NCBI GenBank assembly: GCA_033065855.1
Contig: JAVXUO010000638.1
Location: forward strand, 1,295,001 to 1,359,000
Length of the DNA stretch: 64,000 nt
From: Escallonia rubra
Lineage: Eukaryota > Streptophyta > Magnoliopsida > Escalloniales > Escalloniaceae
Direction of reading: 5' to 3'
The notes under the pieces are model-generated. The model had not been told where the DNA came from, made no database searches, and was given only the letters and a program-made list of their open reading frames with translations. The position numbers and the translations under genes were made by a program. Below are positions 35,060-47,305 of this stretch, piece after piece. Position 1 is the first letter of the stretch. Every line of letters starts with the position of its first letter.

Positions 35060-37275
35060 GTCTTCTTCAACTGCGCCGATGCCCTAACTGATTTCAATAT
35101 GAATCAAACTGCATATAAACAAAAAGTTAGTAACAAAACGTGTGCTGTTGAAGTAACACATGTCAGAAACCATACATGTACAAGAGCGGAGCTACCGGAA
35201 GATTGGGGGAAGTGGCGCCGCCGGTAACCTCACCAGAGGTTACGGAGAATTTTTTTCTGTGTAGGTAGGGCGGGGATTGAATACGAAAGAAAAGACTAGG
35301 GCAAATAAAAGAAGGGGCGTTAGGCGTTTGGTGACAAGATTAGCACACCCCCTCGGTAAACTAGTTCGCGGTCACTTGATATAGTTGTCGCTCCCAGAAC
35401 AAGTGTGATTAAGAATTGTCGCTAAAATTTAAATATATGTGTATATCTAATGACTTTCGGTTATCAATGTACCGAATTGTAGTAAAAAATTTAAAACTCA
35501 AGTTGTAATTTTTATCAATCAACACACCATCTTAGACTAAGACATGTTGATCTCATAAATTGCAAAATTAAAGAGTTCTAGGTAGATTGGTATCGTACGA
35601 CAACTAAGGGCGAGCTTTGCGTTAGTGGTGAACAAATCACAATTATTTGAGAAACTTGTGGATAGTCATTACCGCTTTTAGCCATAATTCTAGTTTATTG
35701 CAACTCGTCGCCCAAGTCAAAGGTCAACAAAAATTGATTGCCGAATGAGCCTTTTTCAACTATTAGCGCAAATAAAGTGGTTGGACCCCTGAGTCATGAT
35801 TCATGAGAGTTGAATGAATGTGTACGGCGACACTTGTGTTTCGACTAGGGGAAAACTATTTTGTTTTCTTTGCTTAAATTCATTCAAAGATTAGCTAAAA
35901 TTATGCTGCCTCCTCGAACTATTTTTGTAACCCCTTGAAATCCACCTCATTTCTGAAGTAAAAACATTTAGTTTACGTCACAATAATACTTCTAATGGCC
36001 CGATAAAGAGATGAGAAGAAGTTGCTTTTTCATGTACGCTCGTTAACTTTTAGCATTCTAGTTATGAAGAAATTAGATTAAAACAAATCATATCGTTCAA
36101 GAACCTGTTTGAAACCGATAATGTATAGGTGTCAATGGGCCGGACTTGGGGCCAGCCCAGGCCCAGCGGCCCAAAATGGAAGCCCGGGCGAATCGGGCTT
36201 AGGGCCGTGGAAACTGGTCGGGCCCAACGCTGGGATATTGAGGTCATGTCTAAGCCCAAGCCTTAGGCCCTAACTTTAGGGCCAGGCCGGGCTTGAACCT
36301 AATATATATAGGATTCATTTTTTTTAACAAAAAGCGAGGAAAGAAAGTAATACGAAATTCAAATGTATAATATGAATAAAAAAAGTGGAAAGAAAAACAA
36401 AAACTAATATAAAGTGCTAATAAAATATTTAAAAAAAAGGACATTTTGGGTACAAAAGTTACATATAATGTCTAAAAATGAAAAGGAAAAAACAAATGTT
36501 ATTTTCAATAGAGGTAAATAAACCAAATATACAATAGATATGACAAATTAAGTATAAAAACTAAGGGAGTTAAAAAGATTGCAAGGTCTTAGACCTTGCA
36601 ATAATAACATATCAAATAAACAATTCAATAAGAATATAATATTAAGCGACTTTTTAAAATTTTATTTTACAAGGTCCAATTAAAATGCACGAACTCTTTT
36701 GAAAACCCATTTTAAAATGGCCGAAACAGGCCTAATTCAGAAGCTACAAGTATCTCTGAAGAGGCCAAAACAGGCCTAAATTACTGTCCACAAGGGGCCC
36801 AATTCGACAGCCCATATTAAAGTGTCCAATAAGAAGCAAACTTCAATTTAACAGCCCAAAACATGAAAATAGGCCCAAAGTAACTTTCAACGAGGAAGGC
36901 CCAATGGATTAGGGCCAGCACTGTTCACAAATCACATGGTGAGTGATAATATGATGATATGAAGTAACAACAACACTCACATTTCACACGAGAACTCACC
37001 TGTTCACTCACATGGTGATGATTATGATTATGAAGTAACCTCACCAGTACCCTTTATTACACTCACCACTCTCTCGCTTCTCAAACCAACTAATCAAAAA
37101 GTTTCACCCCCCCCCCCGGCTTTTCCCTTCAATTAAAAGGGCCTGAAGATCTGTACACCCTTTGAACCTCGTCTTCACTTCCACAGGCTCCATGAATCAG
37201 AATTCAATATTCTTCCCTTAATTTTTCTTCAAATCTTATGTTTTTTTTTTTGGGTGGTCGAAATTCATATAAAAC
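35060..37275. other. Intergenic DNA between PPAN and the PMEI gene
   Basis: No gene. At about 36125-36300 is a GGCCC-rich block starting TAGGTGTCAATGGGCCGG, the look of a hAT-type MITE end, but no matching opposite end or target duplication was found. The divergent promoters of PPAN and PMEI must lie at the two edges. Confidence 0.45.
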
Positions 37276-37857
37276 ATGAGCCTCGTCGATGTTCTTCTAA
37301 TGTTTGTGTTCACGTTGTTGCTTACGTTACATTCTTGTTTAGCTGAAACCGGAGGTGACTACGTCCGAGATGCTTGTAGTGTGACAAAATACCAGGATAT
37401 ATGTATCCGTTCGCTCGCCTCGTTTGCAAACACAGCTAGGCAGGACCCAGTTTTATGGGCACGAGCCAGTGTATCCGTGACGCTGAGCGAAGCTACCAAT
37501 GCTTCTCAGTACCTAACGAAGTTAGGGAAACGCAATTCGATGAGAGGAAGAAACCGAATAGCTCTTTCGGATTGCATTGATTGCTTTCAGGATGCAAGAG
37601 ACAATCTTCATGATTCACTGAATGTACTCAGGAGTCTCACAAGGGAGACATTTGATGGTAAAATTGGTGACGTAACGACATGGGTGAGTGGAGCTCTTAC
37701 CGACCAAGATACATGCTTGGGTGGGTTTGATAATGTCCACAATATTAGACAAGTTGCTTTGGTGCAAAATTTGGTCACTAATGTGACTTATGTGACTAGT
37801 AACGCTCTTGCTCTTGTTAATAAACTTGCCACCACTGGTATGGTCTTGAGAGCCTGA
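37276..37857 (+). CDS. Pectin methylesterase inhibitor (PMEI), secreted
   Basis: Single exon, 193 residues. Residues 1-23 form a hydrophobic signal peptide (LLMFVFTLLLTLHSCLA), so the mature protein is apoplastic. The four family cysteines are present: C34 and C43 in DACSVTKYQDIC (first disulfide of the N-terminal hairpin), C100 in ALSDC, and C147 in QDTCLGGF; C103 is extra. Predicted N-glycosylation sequons are at N75 and N169. PMEIs bind plant pectin methylesterases one to one and so control de-esterification of homogalacturonan and wall stiffness. Invertase inhibitors share the fold and cannot be excluded by sequence alone. Position between the helicase and UXS genes suggests the counterpart of Arabidopsis PMEI6 (At2g47670), which acts in seed-coat mucilage; this is inference from gene order. 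Confidence 0.9.
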   Translation: MSLVDVLLMFVFTLLLTLHSCLAETGGDYVRDACSVTKYQDICIRSLASFANTARQDPVLWARASVSVTLSEATNASQYLTKLGKRNSMRGRNRIALSDCIDCFQDARDNLHDSLNVLRSLTRETFDGKIGDVTTWVSGALTDQDTCLGGFDNVHNIRQVALVQNLVTNVTYVTSNALALVNKLATTGMVLRA

Positions 37858-40800
37858 TTAACTTGCGTTGGTAAATAAGAAACCGGTGTCGTGCCCACGC
37901 AAACTTCAATCAGCTCCCCTTGTTGTAAAAAACGTCAAGGAAGGTCAGTAGTTTGTCAAAACCGTGTAGTTCGATGCATATATACGTCATTACGAGTTTA
38001 TGTAATCCATTGTTGTCCGAAGATAAGTTTGACAAGCCTTCTTTCAAAAATATTCTACTAATTAGAGGATGATTTACTTATTTTAGCTGATTAAACTTTA
38101 CTAATTAGAGGATAATTTACTTACCAATAGGGGGTTATCAGTAATCAGTGAAGAAATAGCTATAATACATAGTTTACTTATTTTGAAATTTTTGTTAAGG
38201 AAAAATATTGAGAAGTAATGTCCTTGTTTGGTCATTTCTAGCACTAAAATAATTTTTAGCACTTTACTCAAGCCCTTGCAAAGCTTTTAAGCAGGTATTT
38301 TCGCAACTTTTTTGTCAAAAGGAAACTAAACCCGCTAATAACGTATTAAAACTATTTTTTTAAAAAGTTTATGTTTTTATCTAAAAACTCTTTTCGAGAA
38401 TCAATCCGAAACAGATTCTATGGCAAATCTAGTGTATTCCATCAAATTCAATTTTAGCTCCTAAATGTTACATCCCAAACAACAAAAATCTGAAATAATA
38501 CCTCATATTTCTTTCTCATTGAGGCCAAGCTGGGCCTAAGAAAACATAAGGACCAGTCCACAATGTTAGAACCTCAAAGCCCAAAGGTCTTAGAAAACAA
38601 CCGGGCTAGAAAAAGACTCCAACAGGTACGGCCCAATAGGATAGGCCCAAAGTACCATACCTGAATTCATGGTTGGCCCAAAACCAACTGGGCCTCCAAA
38701 GTTGATGTAGTGATGTTACCCGGTTCGGCTTATTTGCTTTTGTAAGCTAAGGGTATGAACTACTAAACTTTTGCAGATCAAAGGGTAGAATGGGATTAAC
38801 AACTTACTGTCCAACCAAAGTGACAAATTCAGTATTTGGATTATTCTGTATGGGCAATAAATCAAAATCCCGAAATTATGCTAAAAACTTCGTCGGTGAT
38901 TTCAGAATAATAAGGTGAAATGATAAAGTTTTTTTTTTAATTGTAAATCGGGAATAATTCGGTAATTGCTCGTCTAAGTTAGAATAGTTACAAGTATTTG
39001 ATATTTGTTCTATGTAATTAATGTTGAATCGAGTAAAAAAAACGAGAGAAAATAGTTCTGACCGTGCTTACTGGTTGACATATAATCACGTGTGGCACAG
39101 TTGATTATGATAATATCCTTACATAAATTGAATAAGATTCATATTACAATACGACGGTATAAGTTTTGCTATCTTTCTAGGTCATTCGGCCAGTCGGGTT
39201 TCAGCCTTATCTATAACATTTTATGTTCTTACATTCTTTTAGAATAAAGAAATACCTTTACACGCGACAAATTTGAAACCGTCGCGACAAAACCGCAAAC
39301 CTTGAGAGTTATTCGCAAATGTTTTAACTAATCGTGATAAAATTAGCGATTAGACTTTTCATCAAATTCGCGAATTTAGCCGATAAATGTCCAACTATGG
39401 CCATTGTCTACAAGTTTAACTATATTTTTCAGTACGCCAAACGTAAGGGTCTCACACGATGAGAGGTGTCAGAGATATTTTGTTTTCATGAAATTATGAA
39501 CCGATCTTTCACGGAAAAAAGAAAAAGTCAGCAGCGTAACGTGTTGAAACTTCCGCCTTAAAATTACTTGGTCCTCGAAAGAGAGAAGTGGTCATGCGTC
39601 TGTCCCTTACCAACTTTGATTGGCATTTGGAAAGAGACCCAAGTGGTCGACTTGAGGGTGTGCTAATTAAGTTCTAATTGATGTTTATAGGGGAAAGGGA
39701 GAGTTAGGCCTTCCTCAGTTCTGATAGTCAAATGTGCTGTCTCTTTCTCCAAGCATTAATGGAAGGAAACTTATCTGAACAATTTACGTGTCTAATTACA
39801 TGTCCATGTCAACTCCAATCTTTTTCGTGCGCTGCTTTTGTAATAGGCATTCTCCCTATTTGTATTTTAGTATTCGTATACAATTCAACGATACAAGTGA
39901 AAATAATAACCGTCATAAGGAGTTTATTAGAGGGTTTATCGTGTCGGTAGTGTTTTTATTATATCAAGAAAAGATGAAATACAAACGGTAAAAAAGATTC
40001 CACGGGAGAAGGATGCTCAGAGCAAACAATTATTGCGAAATCCGTGACATGTGATTATTATTCAAACAAAATCTATGGACACCGAGGTACTATCGTCACA
40101 TTTCGCTTAATTTGCATCACATTTTCTCTTTCTATCTCTCCTAGATTTTCTCTTCGTGTCTCTCTAGAAGTCATTCTTTAACTCTTACAATATAATCCAT
40201 TGTGATATTATAAACAAGCATTGCTTGTGTCCCAGGCTTTAATTTCTTTCTAATTATTTGCGTTTGTCGCGAAAAAGCTAAAACTCTATCACCATAACAC
40301 TGAATAAGAAGGAAGAAGAAAGGGGCAAGAAAGAACGTGAATTTCAACATGAGCAAATGCGGATGAAAGTTTAGATCTAATCTTGGTTGGAACTACTTTC
40401 TCCAACTCTCAATTTTATGGACGAAAACAACGCCAGTAAACACTACTACCATATCGACAAAAATGTCATATGCAACAAATATTTTTTGTGAAAGCACATA
40501 ACTCGAAATTAATTGGTAACGAGATAAGAGCTAAGTAGTATTGATTATTTAACCTATGTGGGATCGGTACCCGATGTGAGGTTTATATCTCTCAACACGC
40601 CTCTGTGTGGTCCAACTAGCTCTAATACCATGTGAAAGCATCTTTATCAAAATCAATTTGGTAATAAGACTTATATATTGAAATAATATTGATTATTTTG
40701 GTATTATTATCTGACGTGGAGTTTATATCTCTCAACAATTTTCATTTACTCAAAACGAAACGGAGGTAGAAAGAAAATTTGCCTCGATCTAGATTGAAAC

Positions 40801-41137
40801 AGAAGCTTGTGAAAATATGAAGGTGGCAACAACCTTTTCCATAACAAATTTCAATTTGTAATATAGAAAGATAGCCATGAATGTGTGGGCTTGACAGTGG
40901 GGAACGAAATAAAACTGGGAAGGCTAATACTATACAGGCAGACGGCCGGTGGCTTTTAGGTGCGCGCGTCAATGTGTAAACGAAAACGTCCAAGATCGTC
41001 GTAAGCCACGTGTGTGGCGGAGTGTCGTTGGTTGCTTCAGAAGGGATGCACAGCGACGTGTAGACGAGGTTGCTGTTCATTAAGCGCTGGGACTGGGATC
41101 TCAACTTTCCAATTATTATCACATCCTGGATCTGAGG
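37858..41137. other. Long intergenic stretch, no gene seen
   Basis: AT-rich. Open frames at 39732-39991 (+) and 40742-41122 (-) lack family features. GGCCCA-type motifs recur near 38520-38700. No repeat ends were resolved. Confidence 0.45.
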
Positions 41138-41145
41138 GATGTGAC

Positions 41146-42157
41146 TAGACCTGGCAAACGGGTCGATCCGCGCGGATACGGGTAATACCCGGGCGGATCC
41201 GGGTAATACCAGGTCGGGTAATTTATACCCGGGTTTTTTTCGGGTACGAATATCTGGGATCCGTACCCTACCCTTGCGGGTAAGTTATTAAATTTATAAA
41301 TTTTTTTTATTTACATATTTTTCTCAGAAAACTTTTTTCCTTCTATTTGGTTATCACCAAAATTTCACCACAATATTCCCAACTCCCCAGTTTAATAACC
41401 CAACAAGCTCACGGTTCTGTGCATGAAACTTTTAAGAACACATAGTCTCAATGAAGAACAAATTCGTTCGATCCATAAGGATTAAAGTAGATCTGAAAAA
41501 AAAAATATGTTGTAAACAAATTATACTCCTCGGCAGATCCAACAGTGAAGGCGTCATAGTGGGTATCATCGCCGATAGACACTTCGGTCATGGCGTCGGA
41601 GCTGATGGGAGACAAACCGGCGTCGGAGCTGATGGGAGATAACCCGGCGTCGATGAGGCGGAGTTGCGGCTGATCTGGCGGTGGAGCTTGAGAGGAACGA
41701 TGGGACGCCGTCGAGATCACGTGGTCGTCGCAGATCTGACTGGTGGATGAGAGAGAAAGATCATGTGGGTGTGAAAGAGGCGTCGCGGTTGACAGATAGC
41801 GGCGTCGTGGGTGGTAGAGAGCGTCGGCGTGGCTGGCAGAGAGCAGCGGCGTGGCTGAGTGCGGCGGTGTGTGGTGGGTTCGAAGGCAGAGAGAGAGAGA
41901 AGGCGGCCAGCCAGTCGGAAATGATGAGAAGTGAGAACAATGAAATGAAAACCCTAACTAACACCTTTTATAGAGGAAAAAAAACGGGTAAATCCGGGTA
42001 CCCGCAATCCGACCCGTACTTACCCGGATTTTACGGGTCGGTTCGGGTCCGGGTACAATTTCAGCGGGTAGTGAAAATGGCTACCCGTACCCGGGATTTT
42101 GGACCGGGTACGGGTACGGGTCGGGTAACGGGTCCGGGCAACATTTTGCCAGGTCTA
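41146..42157. mobile_element. Non-autonomous hAT element with TAGACCTGGCAAA ends, copy 1
   Basis: Flanked by an 8-bp duplication with one mismatch: GATGTGAC (41138-41145) and GATGTGAT (42158-42165). Ends are TAGACCTGGCAAACGGG and TTGCCAGGTCTA. Inside both ends lie arrays of CGGGTACGGGT / ACCCGTACCCG repeats. Read from the right end on the minus strand, the interior continues with CCTCTATAAAAGG, TTAGGGTTTT and a CT-rich leader-like segment. The plus-strand frame 41681-42319 is not recognisable. TAG-GGTGGCAAA-like ends with 8-bp TSDs are usual for plant hAT MITEs. Confidence 0.85.
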
Positions 42158-42584
42158 GATGTGATGAGAGACCCTCAGAGCTCACATCCATGGGGGGTAA
42201 AAATCCCGAGATACCATGTCTGGTATCTTCCATTTTCTTTTTATTTTAGTGGGATTAGATCACGGGTAATTATTTTATCACGAATTTTCTCTGAGTGGGA
42301 TGCGAACACCGTGTCTTAGTTGCCCGTTCGATCTGACATATTATGTACGTTAACTTTGAATCCACAAATAAATACGCAAAAGCCTTTTGTAAAGCACATT
42401 AAAAATTTTAGCTACTTGACTGTAATTTTAGGGTATGTTTGAAATCATTTCAGCTTAAAAAAAAAATAATAACTAAAATCAGTTTAGTTTTCATTTGTTA
42501 TAAAAAATAAATGGGTGTTTGATTACCCAGTTTTTAATTTTGAGTTTTTTCTTTGGTGGTGTTAGTGGCAGCGGTAGTGACGGT

Positions 42585-43643
42585 TAGACCTGGTAAAATG
42601 TTGCCCGTAACCGTTACCCGGGCCGTACCCGGTCCAAAATGCCGGGTACGGGTAGCTATTTTCATTATCCGCAAAAATATGACCCCGTACCCGAACCGAC
42701 CCGAAAATTTTGGGTAAATCTGGGTCGGGTACGGATTACCCGGGCTACCTGATTTTTTCTCTATAAATAGTACTAAAAGTCTATTAGGGTTTTGAAACCT
42801 TCTCTCTCTGCGCCGCTTCTACCACCCCCCCCCCCCCCCTCTCTCTCTCTCTCGATCGACACGCTCTATCCCAGACGTCGGATCTATTGACGGCCAGCTA
42901 ACCCACATCAAGTCGACAGCAGCTATTCCACCACCAGATCTGCCACGGCTTCGGCTTCACCGTCACGCTCGACGGTAGCTTCTCCACCACCAGATTTGCC
43001 ACGGCTTCGGCTTCACCGTCACGCTCGACGGTAGCTACTCCACCACCAGATCTGCCACGGCTTCACCGTCACGCTCCGCCGCCAGACCTGCCACACGGCA
43101 CAGCTTCGTCGCCACCGTAGGTCAGGAAAGAGAAATTCTTGAAGAGTTGAAGTTATGGCGGAGATCGAGGTCCAATCGTGGTCTGATCGAGAAATTTTTT
43201 TTTCCCAAGATCTGCTTGTATTACTTTTCCAGATCTGTCTATTGTTTGTGTTATTTTTTTGTAAGTATTTACGATTTCACTCCTTCTGACCTAGAATTTT
43301 TTCGTAGGTGATATGAGAATATGAGATCATTCGGTTTGAGAATTGAGATGGTGGTTTTCAGAATTGATAGGTTTCTAGAATTGAGATGGTCGGTCATGGA
43401 ACCAACTGATAATCTTAGAAATTAGCTGTGGTTGTAGTAATAAAAAAGAAGAAAAAAATATTCTATAAAAAATAACCCAGTAAATATATGTTAATAAAAA
43501 AATTAAAAATTAAATAAATTAGGGTACGGATCTCAGATAATCGTACCCGAAAAAACCCGGGTATAAATTATCCGAACCGTTTTTATCCGGATCTGACCGG
43601 GTATTTCCCGTACCCGCGCGGGTCGAACCGTTTGCCAGGTCTA
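42585..43643. mobile_element. Non-autonomous hAT element with TAGACCTGGCAAA ends, copy 2, nested
   Basis: Eight-base duplication with one mismatch: GTGACGGT (42577-42584) and GTGACGAT (43644-43651). Ends TAGACCTGGTAAAATGTTGC and GTTTGCCAGGTCTA. It is inverted relative to the copy at 41146. Just inside the left arm lies TCTCTATAAATAGT, then TTAGGGTTTT and a CT-rich stretch, the same order as in copy 1. The core then diverges completely from copy 1 and contains a 55-58-bp tandem repeat. No transposase. Confidence 0.85.
42927..43085. repeat. 55-58-bp tandem repeat inside hAT copy 2
   Basis: Units contain CCACCACCAGATCTGCCACG, GGCTTCACCGTCACGCTC and GACGGTAGCT; two full copies and one shortened copy. 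Confidence 0.85.
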
Positions 43644-43897
43644 GTGACGATGGAGGCGGCGGCGGTGATCTCAAAATCAAAACTCAAAACTCTAAAATGA
43701 GAGTTTTCAAAAACAGTCATGTCTTATAAACTAGTTTTAAAAACCGAAGAAAAAAAAACAAAAATTATGTGACAAAATCATTTTTTTCTCCAGTTTACGA
43801 AACTGAAAAAAAAAACTAAAAACTTAAATATTGTCAAACGCTATCTTAATATTTCTTAATGAATTTGCAAATAACGCCTAGCTTTGCAACACACTAA

Positions 43898-44302
43898 TGC
43901 CATGTTTGACACTTTTTTTTTTCCAGTTTTGGAAACTGGAAAAAAAGTTGCGTTTGGTAATCATTTTTCTTTTTTCCTTCTTCAGTTTAAAAAAATGATT
44001 TTTTAAATTGAAGAAGAAATTTTTTTTTTTCCAAAAATGAGTTTTTTTTTTTGAGACCACTACCACCACCATCCTCAGACCGCCGGCCGCTTGCAGCAAC
44101 CTCCAGCGACCACCGCCACGCTCCACCACCGCAAACCAAAAAAAAAAAAAATAAAAAAAAAATTGGGTTAAAAAAAAAAAAAAAAAAAACTGAGTTGTCA
44201 AAGACCGACTTATTTTTGTTTAACAAAATTTTTAAATTGCTATTTAATTTTTTATTTTTTTTAGAAACTGAAAACAAAAAAAAAAAAATTTCCAAACAAG
44301 AT
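43898..44302. mobile_element. Family A TIR element, copy 3
   Basis: Starts TGCCATGTTTGACAC and ends near CCAAACAAGATA; poly-A/T, CAGTTT palindromes and a short CCACCACC / CCGCCGGCC core match the other copies. It lies only about 50 bp from copy 2. No exact TSD was found. Low-complexity minus-strand frames (F-rich) come from its poly-A tracts. Confidence 0.6.
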
Positions 44303-47300
44303 AGAACCATACGATTTCAAACAAAGCCCATAATAATTCTTCCGACAAAAAGGACGAAACTTTGTTCTGTCAATGGAAAAATAAAGAAGAACAAAAGAGA
44401 CACTTTCGTCTCTAATGTCCACGCATTTTGTGAAGCATTCCAAGGGGTAATACATCCTCACGACTCGTTGGCTTCTCATAACAGTGATTTTGCTCATTCG
44501 AAGTCATTTTTTCTCTTTTATAAGTTTATATGACTTACGTCCCATATAAATTAATCGTATTTTCTATTTAGGTTGCTTCAAAAAAATTGCTCACCTTTCA
44601 AATTAAAAAAGATTCTGTAAGTCTTTTTTATATATGTATCCCTTTTTATAATTCTTTTATTCTATTTTTCACTCCACCACTTTCTTACACTTTTTTATTC
44701 TATTTTTTATGCACATTTCACATTTCACACTCCACTAATTCATTTTCGCTCTACTGACCACTTTTTTCCCCTCTTCTCTCTAAAAATATACAATATATGG
44801 GTTAAATCCTTAACCTGCATATAAAAAAAATACGATCAATTGATGTGGGATAGATGGAGTACATATTAAAACATCATTTCATATCAACGGACATTTGCAA
44901 AATTTTCAACTCTACTTGTCGATTTCTATAGCGTCACAAATTGCGTTTCAGTACGAAAAATCATGTTTAATTTGCTTATCTTTGAGATATTGCGACAGTG
45001 TCACTATGCGATTGAGTGGCTGCTCAAAATACTCTTACAAGTTTCAAATCTTTCTTAGTTGGGATTTGCTCGATAACATTCAAGTTCTAGCTTCTGCAAT
45101 ATCTGAAACAAGTCATCAAAACAAAATAGAAGTTAATCGGATTAGGTGGGTGGGAGTGTGCATTCTAATTGCTCAAACCTCAATTGAAAATGCATGTGCA
45201 GCAGTGGTGCATCGCCACCCTCTTCGCATATTTCTCACAACGTGCCAACCCCGCGTCAACCAGTTCACCTCCTTACTTTAGGATTTCAATAATATAATAG
45301 CTCCAATTTTTTTAATAATTTCCGACAAATCTACTGGTACCAGTTGAAGCTTTTGATGAGGCAACCAAACATGGAAGATGTCCACATTCATCATGGGCTA
45401 GTGTCCTAGACTCCTAGTTGATGCTTAGTTACGTAAAGTGTTGATAGGGTCCGTGAGAATATTTTATGGGTGCATGTTTGATTTTGACTTCTAGGAGAAA
45501 AATGAACGTCCAAATTACGCAGAAGTTCTCCACCAAATTGCCACTGAAGTAGCTTTCGTGCTTTCATTAGGTGCCTACATGACGGTGGTTGTTAGACAAC
45601 GGTGCGAATTGACTCAAATTAACCACATGCACGATATAATTTTGAACGTAAATGTGATAGATATGGCGTGATGTAACGGATGAATAAGATCTATCGAATA
45701 TTATTCTTTCTTCTTGATCTGTTGGTTTCACTGCGTCATATCTATTAGCGTCACATTCAAGTTTTTTTTTTCTAACGGTAAATTGACAAAACTATAAAGC
45801 GAAGAGTTTTTAGTATGACATTTAAAATGAAGATGATCAACCAATTTATGTGGCGAGCTCTATCATAGACGACGTATTTGGAAATTTGCTGTCTAAGAAT
45901 TACTCTCGATTATTAACCTTTGTTAGCGGTAGCTCAGCTTTACAAATTCGCACATGATCGAAAATGTTTAAATTCACACTATACTTGAGCTTTAGATTCA
46001 CACATTTGTCACGTGCCACATTAATCCCAATTAACGTTCCAAAGTGGTTTTCCATATATACTCTTAAGGAAGTGGCAACCAAATGAACCTTGCTAGATTA
46101 TGTACGAACCCTCCAATACCAACGACATACTGGTTTTGAAATCGTACTTTATACGACTCATACGGTCAAATTTGATATACTTTCTTCTCATATTTTTAAG
46201 GCAGATTTTGAATATCAAAACACTATTATATTGTTCAATAAAAGTTAGGTAACCACGTTGACGCTTTCTGTACGCAATTAGTAACACTCCATGTATAGTC
46301 ATCTTAAGTACAAGGTACAATCAAGTATAGGTGCCAATAGCAACTCTGTAAAGGTTAACTCAAAATGTAAACATTGATGTAAACATTGACTAAATAGGTA
46401 AGCTAAAGTTATTTGTGCACCCTTTTCGGGTAAATTTGCTTTCTTAGGTGCTTTCTTCCTCTTTCACCTATTGCATGCCCAAAATTAAGAAATTAATTTG
46501 AGGATGGATATTGTCAGAAAAGTGAGACCGTGTCTCCCAAAATTCAATAAAATCTGAATGTCCAGTAACGAGAAGACAGTCATTTCCAAGAGAGCAGAAG
46601 GTCGTCTCGTTTAACTCGTGATCATACGAAACAAGTAAAATGCAAGTTTAAAAGCTCGGATCTGCGTCTTGAGGTTTAGTAGCGACGGTCGACCACCATC
46701 GGAAGACCTTAAAGGGAAAGAAGATAAAGATATCTACAAGCAAGAAATTGTTTTAATGGGCCGTGTTGCTTTCTTCTTCTTCTTCTCTCCCGATTCAAGC
46801 CATCATTATTATTTAGGGCCGCCACAGCCCATTTAAAAACTTCCATATCAGTGTGTGTCGTAGCAGGCGGGAAATCACTGCCGTCGAGAAAATCAACCGC
46901 CCATTTGAAGAAAAGGGCCCACCTAATTCAGCTACCTAAAGCTACAACGTTGAAGCCTTTACTTTTTCAAACAAGCCGAGGAGCACAATTTTTCTTACTA
47001 ATAATGACCTTTACCAAAACCAATAACCAAGCAGTACAGTTCTGACCAAACATAACATCCACCGTCACGCGCTAGCGAGCGAGTGAGCGAATCCACTGCG
47101 AGACATTTCCTCACGTGCCGGCGAGTAGAAGCCATCACCACCTGACACTTTTCACACCGCTACTTATACCGCACCACCCCCCCCCCACCCTCGAAAAATA
47201 ATCATTCGACCCCCAAATCTCTCTCTGCCTCCTCTTACACACACACACCCAAAACACAGAGAAAGCTGTGGCACAGAGAGGGATTCAGGTGTAGAGAGGA

Positions 47301-47305
47301 AGGAG
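44303..47305. other. Upstream intergenic region of the UXS gene
   Basis: No gene before 47306. The last 150 bases are CT- and CA-rich (ACACACACCC) as in plant 5' UTRs; TACTTATACC near 47160 could be a weak TATA box. An open frame at 44895-45281 has no recognisable domain. Confidence 0.4.

Larger units (their letters stand above)
42431..43845. mobile_element. Family A TIR element, copy 2, TTA target duplication, split by a hAT insertion
   Basis: TTA at 42428-42430 and 43846-43848 flanks ends GGGTATGTTTGAAA and TGTCAAACGCTATC. Without the nested hAT element (42585-43643) it is only about 350 bp. Poly-A/T tracts and CAGTTT palindromes near the ends match copies 1, 3 and 4. A 3-bp TTA duplication with GGG-start ends is typical of Tourist/PIF-Harbinger MITEs. 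Confidence 0.72.

Noticed and set aside
36125..36300. GGCCC-rich block resembling a hAT MITE end
   Set aside because: No matching opposite end or target duplication found.
41681..42319. 212-residue plus-strand frame
   Set aside because: Lies within and across the end of a hAT element and consists partly of CGGGTAC repeats; no domain.
44051..44533. Lys/Phe-rich frames on both strands
   Set aside because: Poly-A tracts of family A copy 3.
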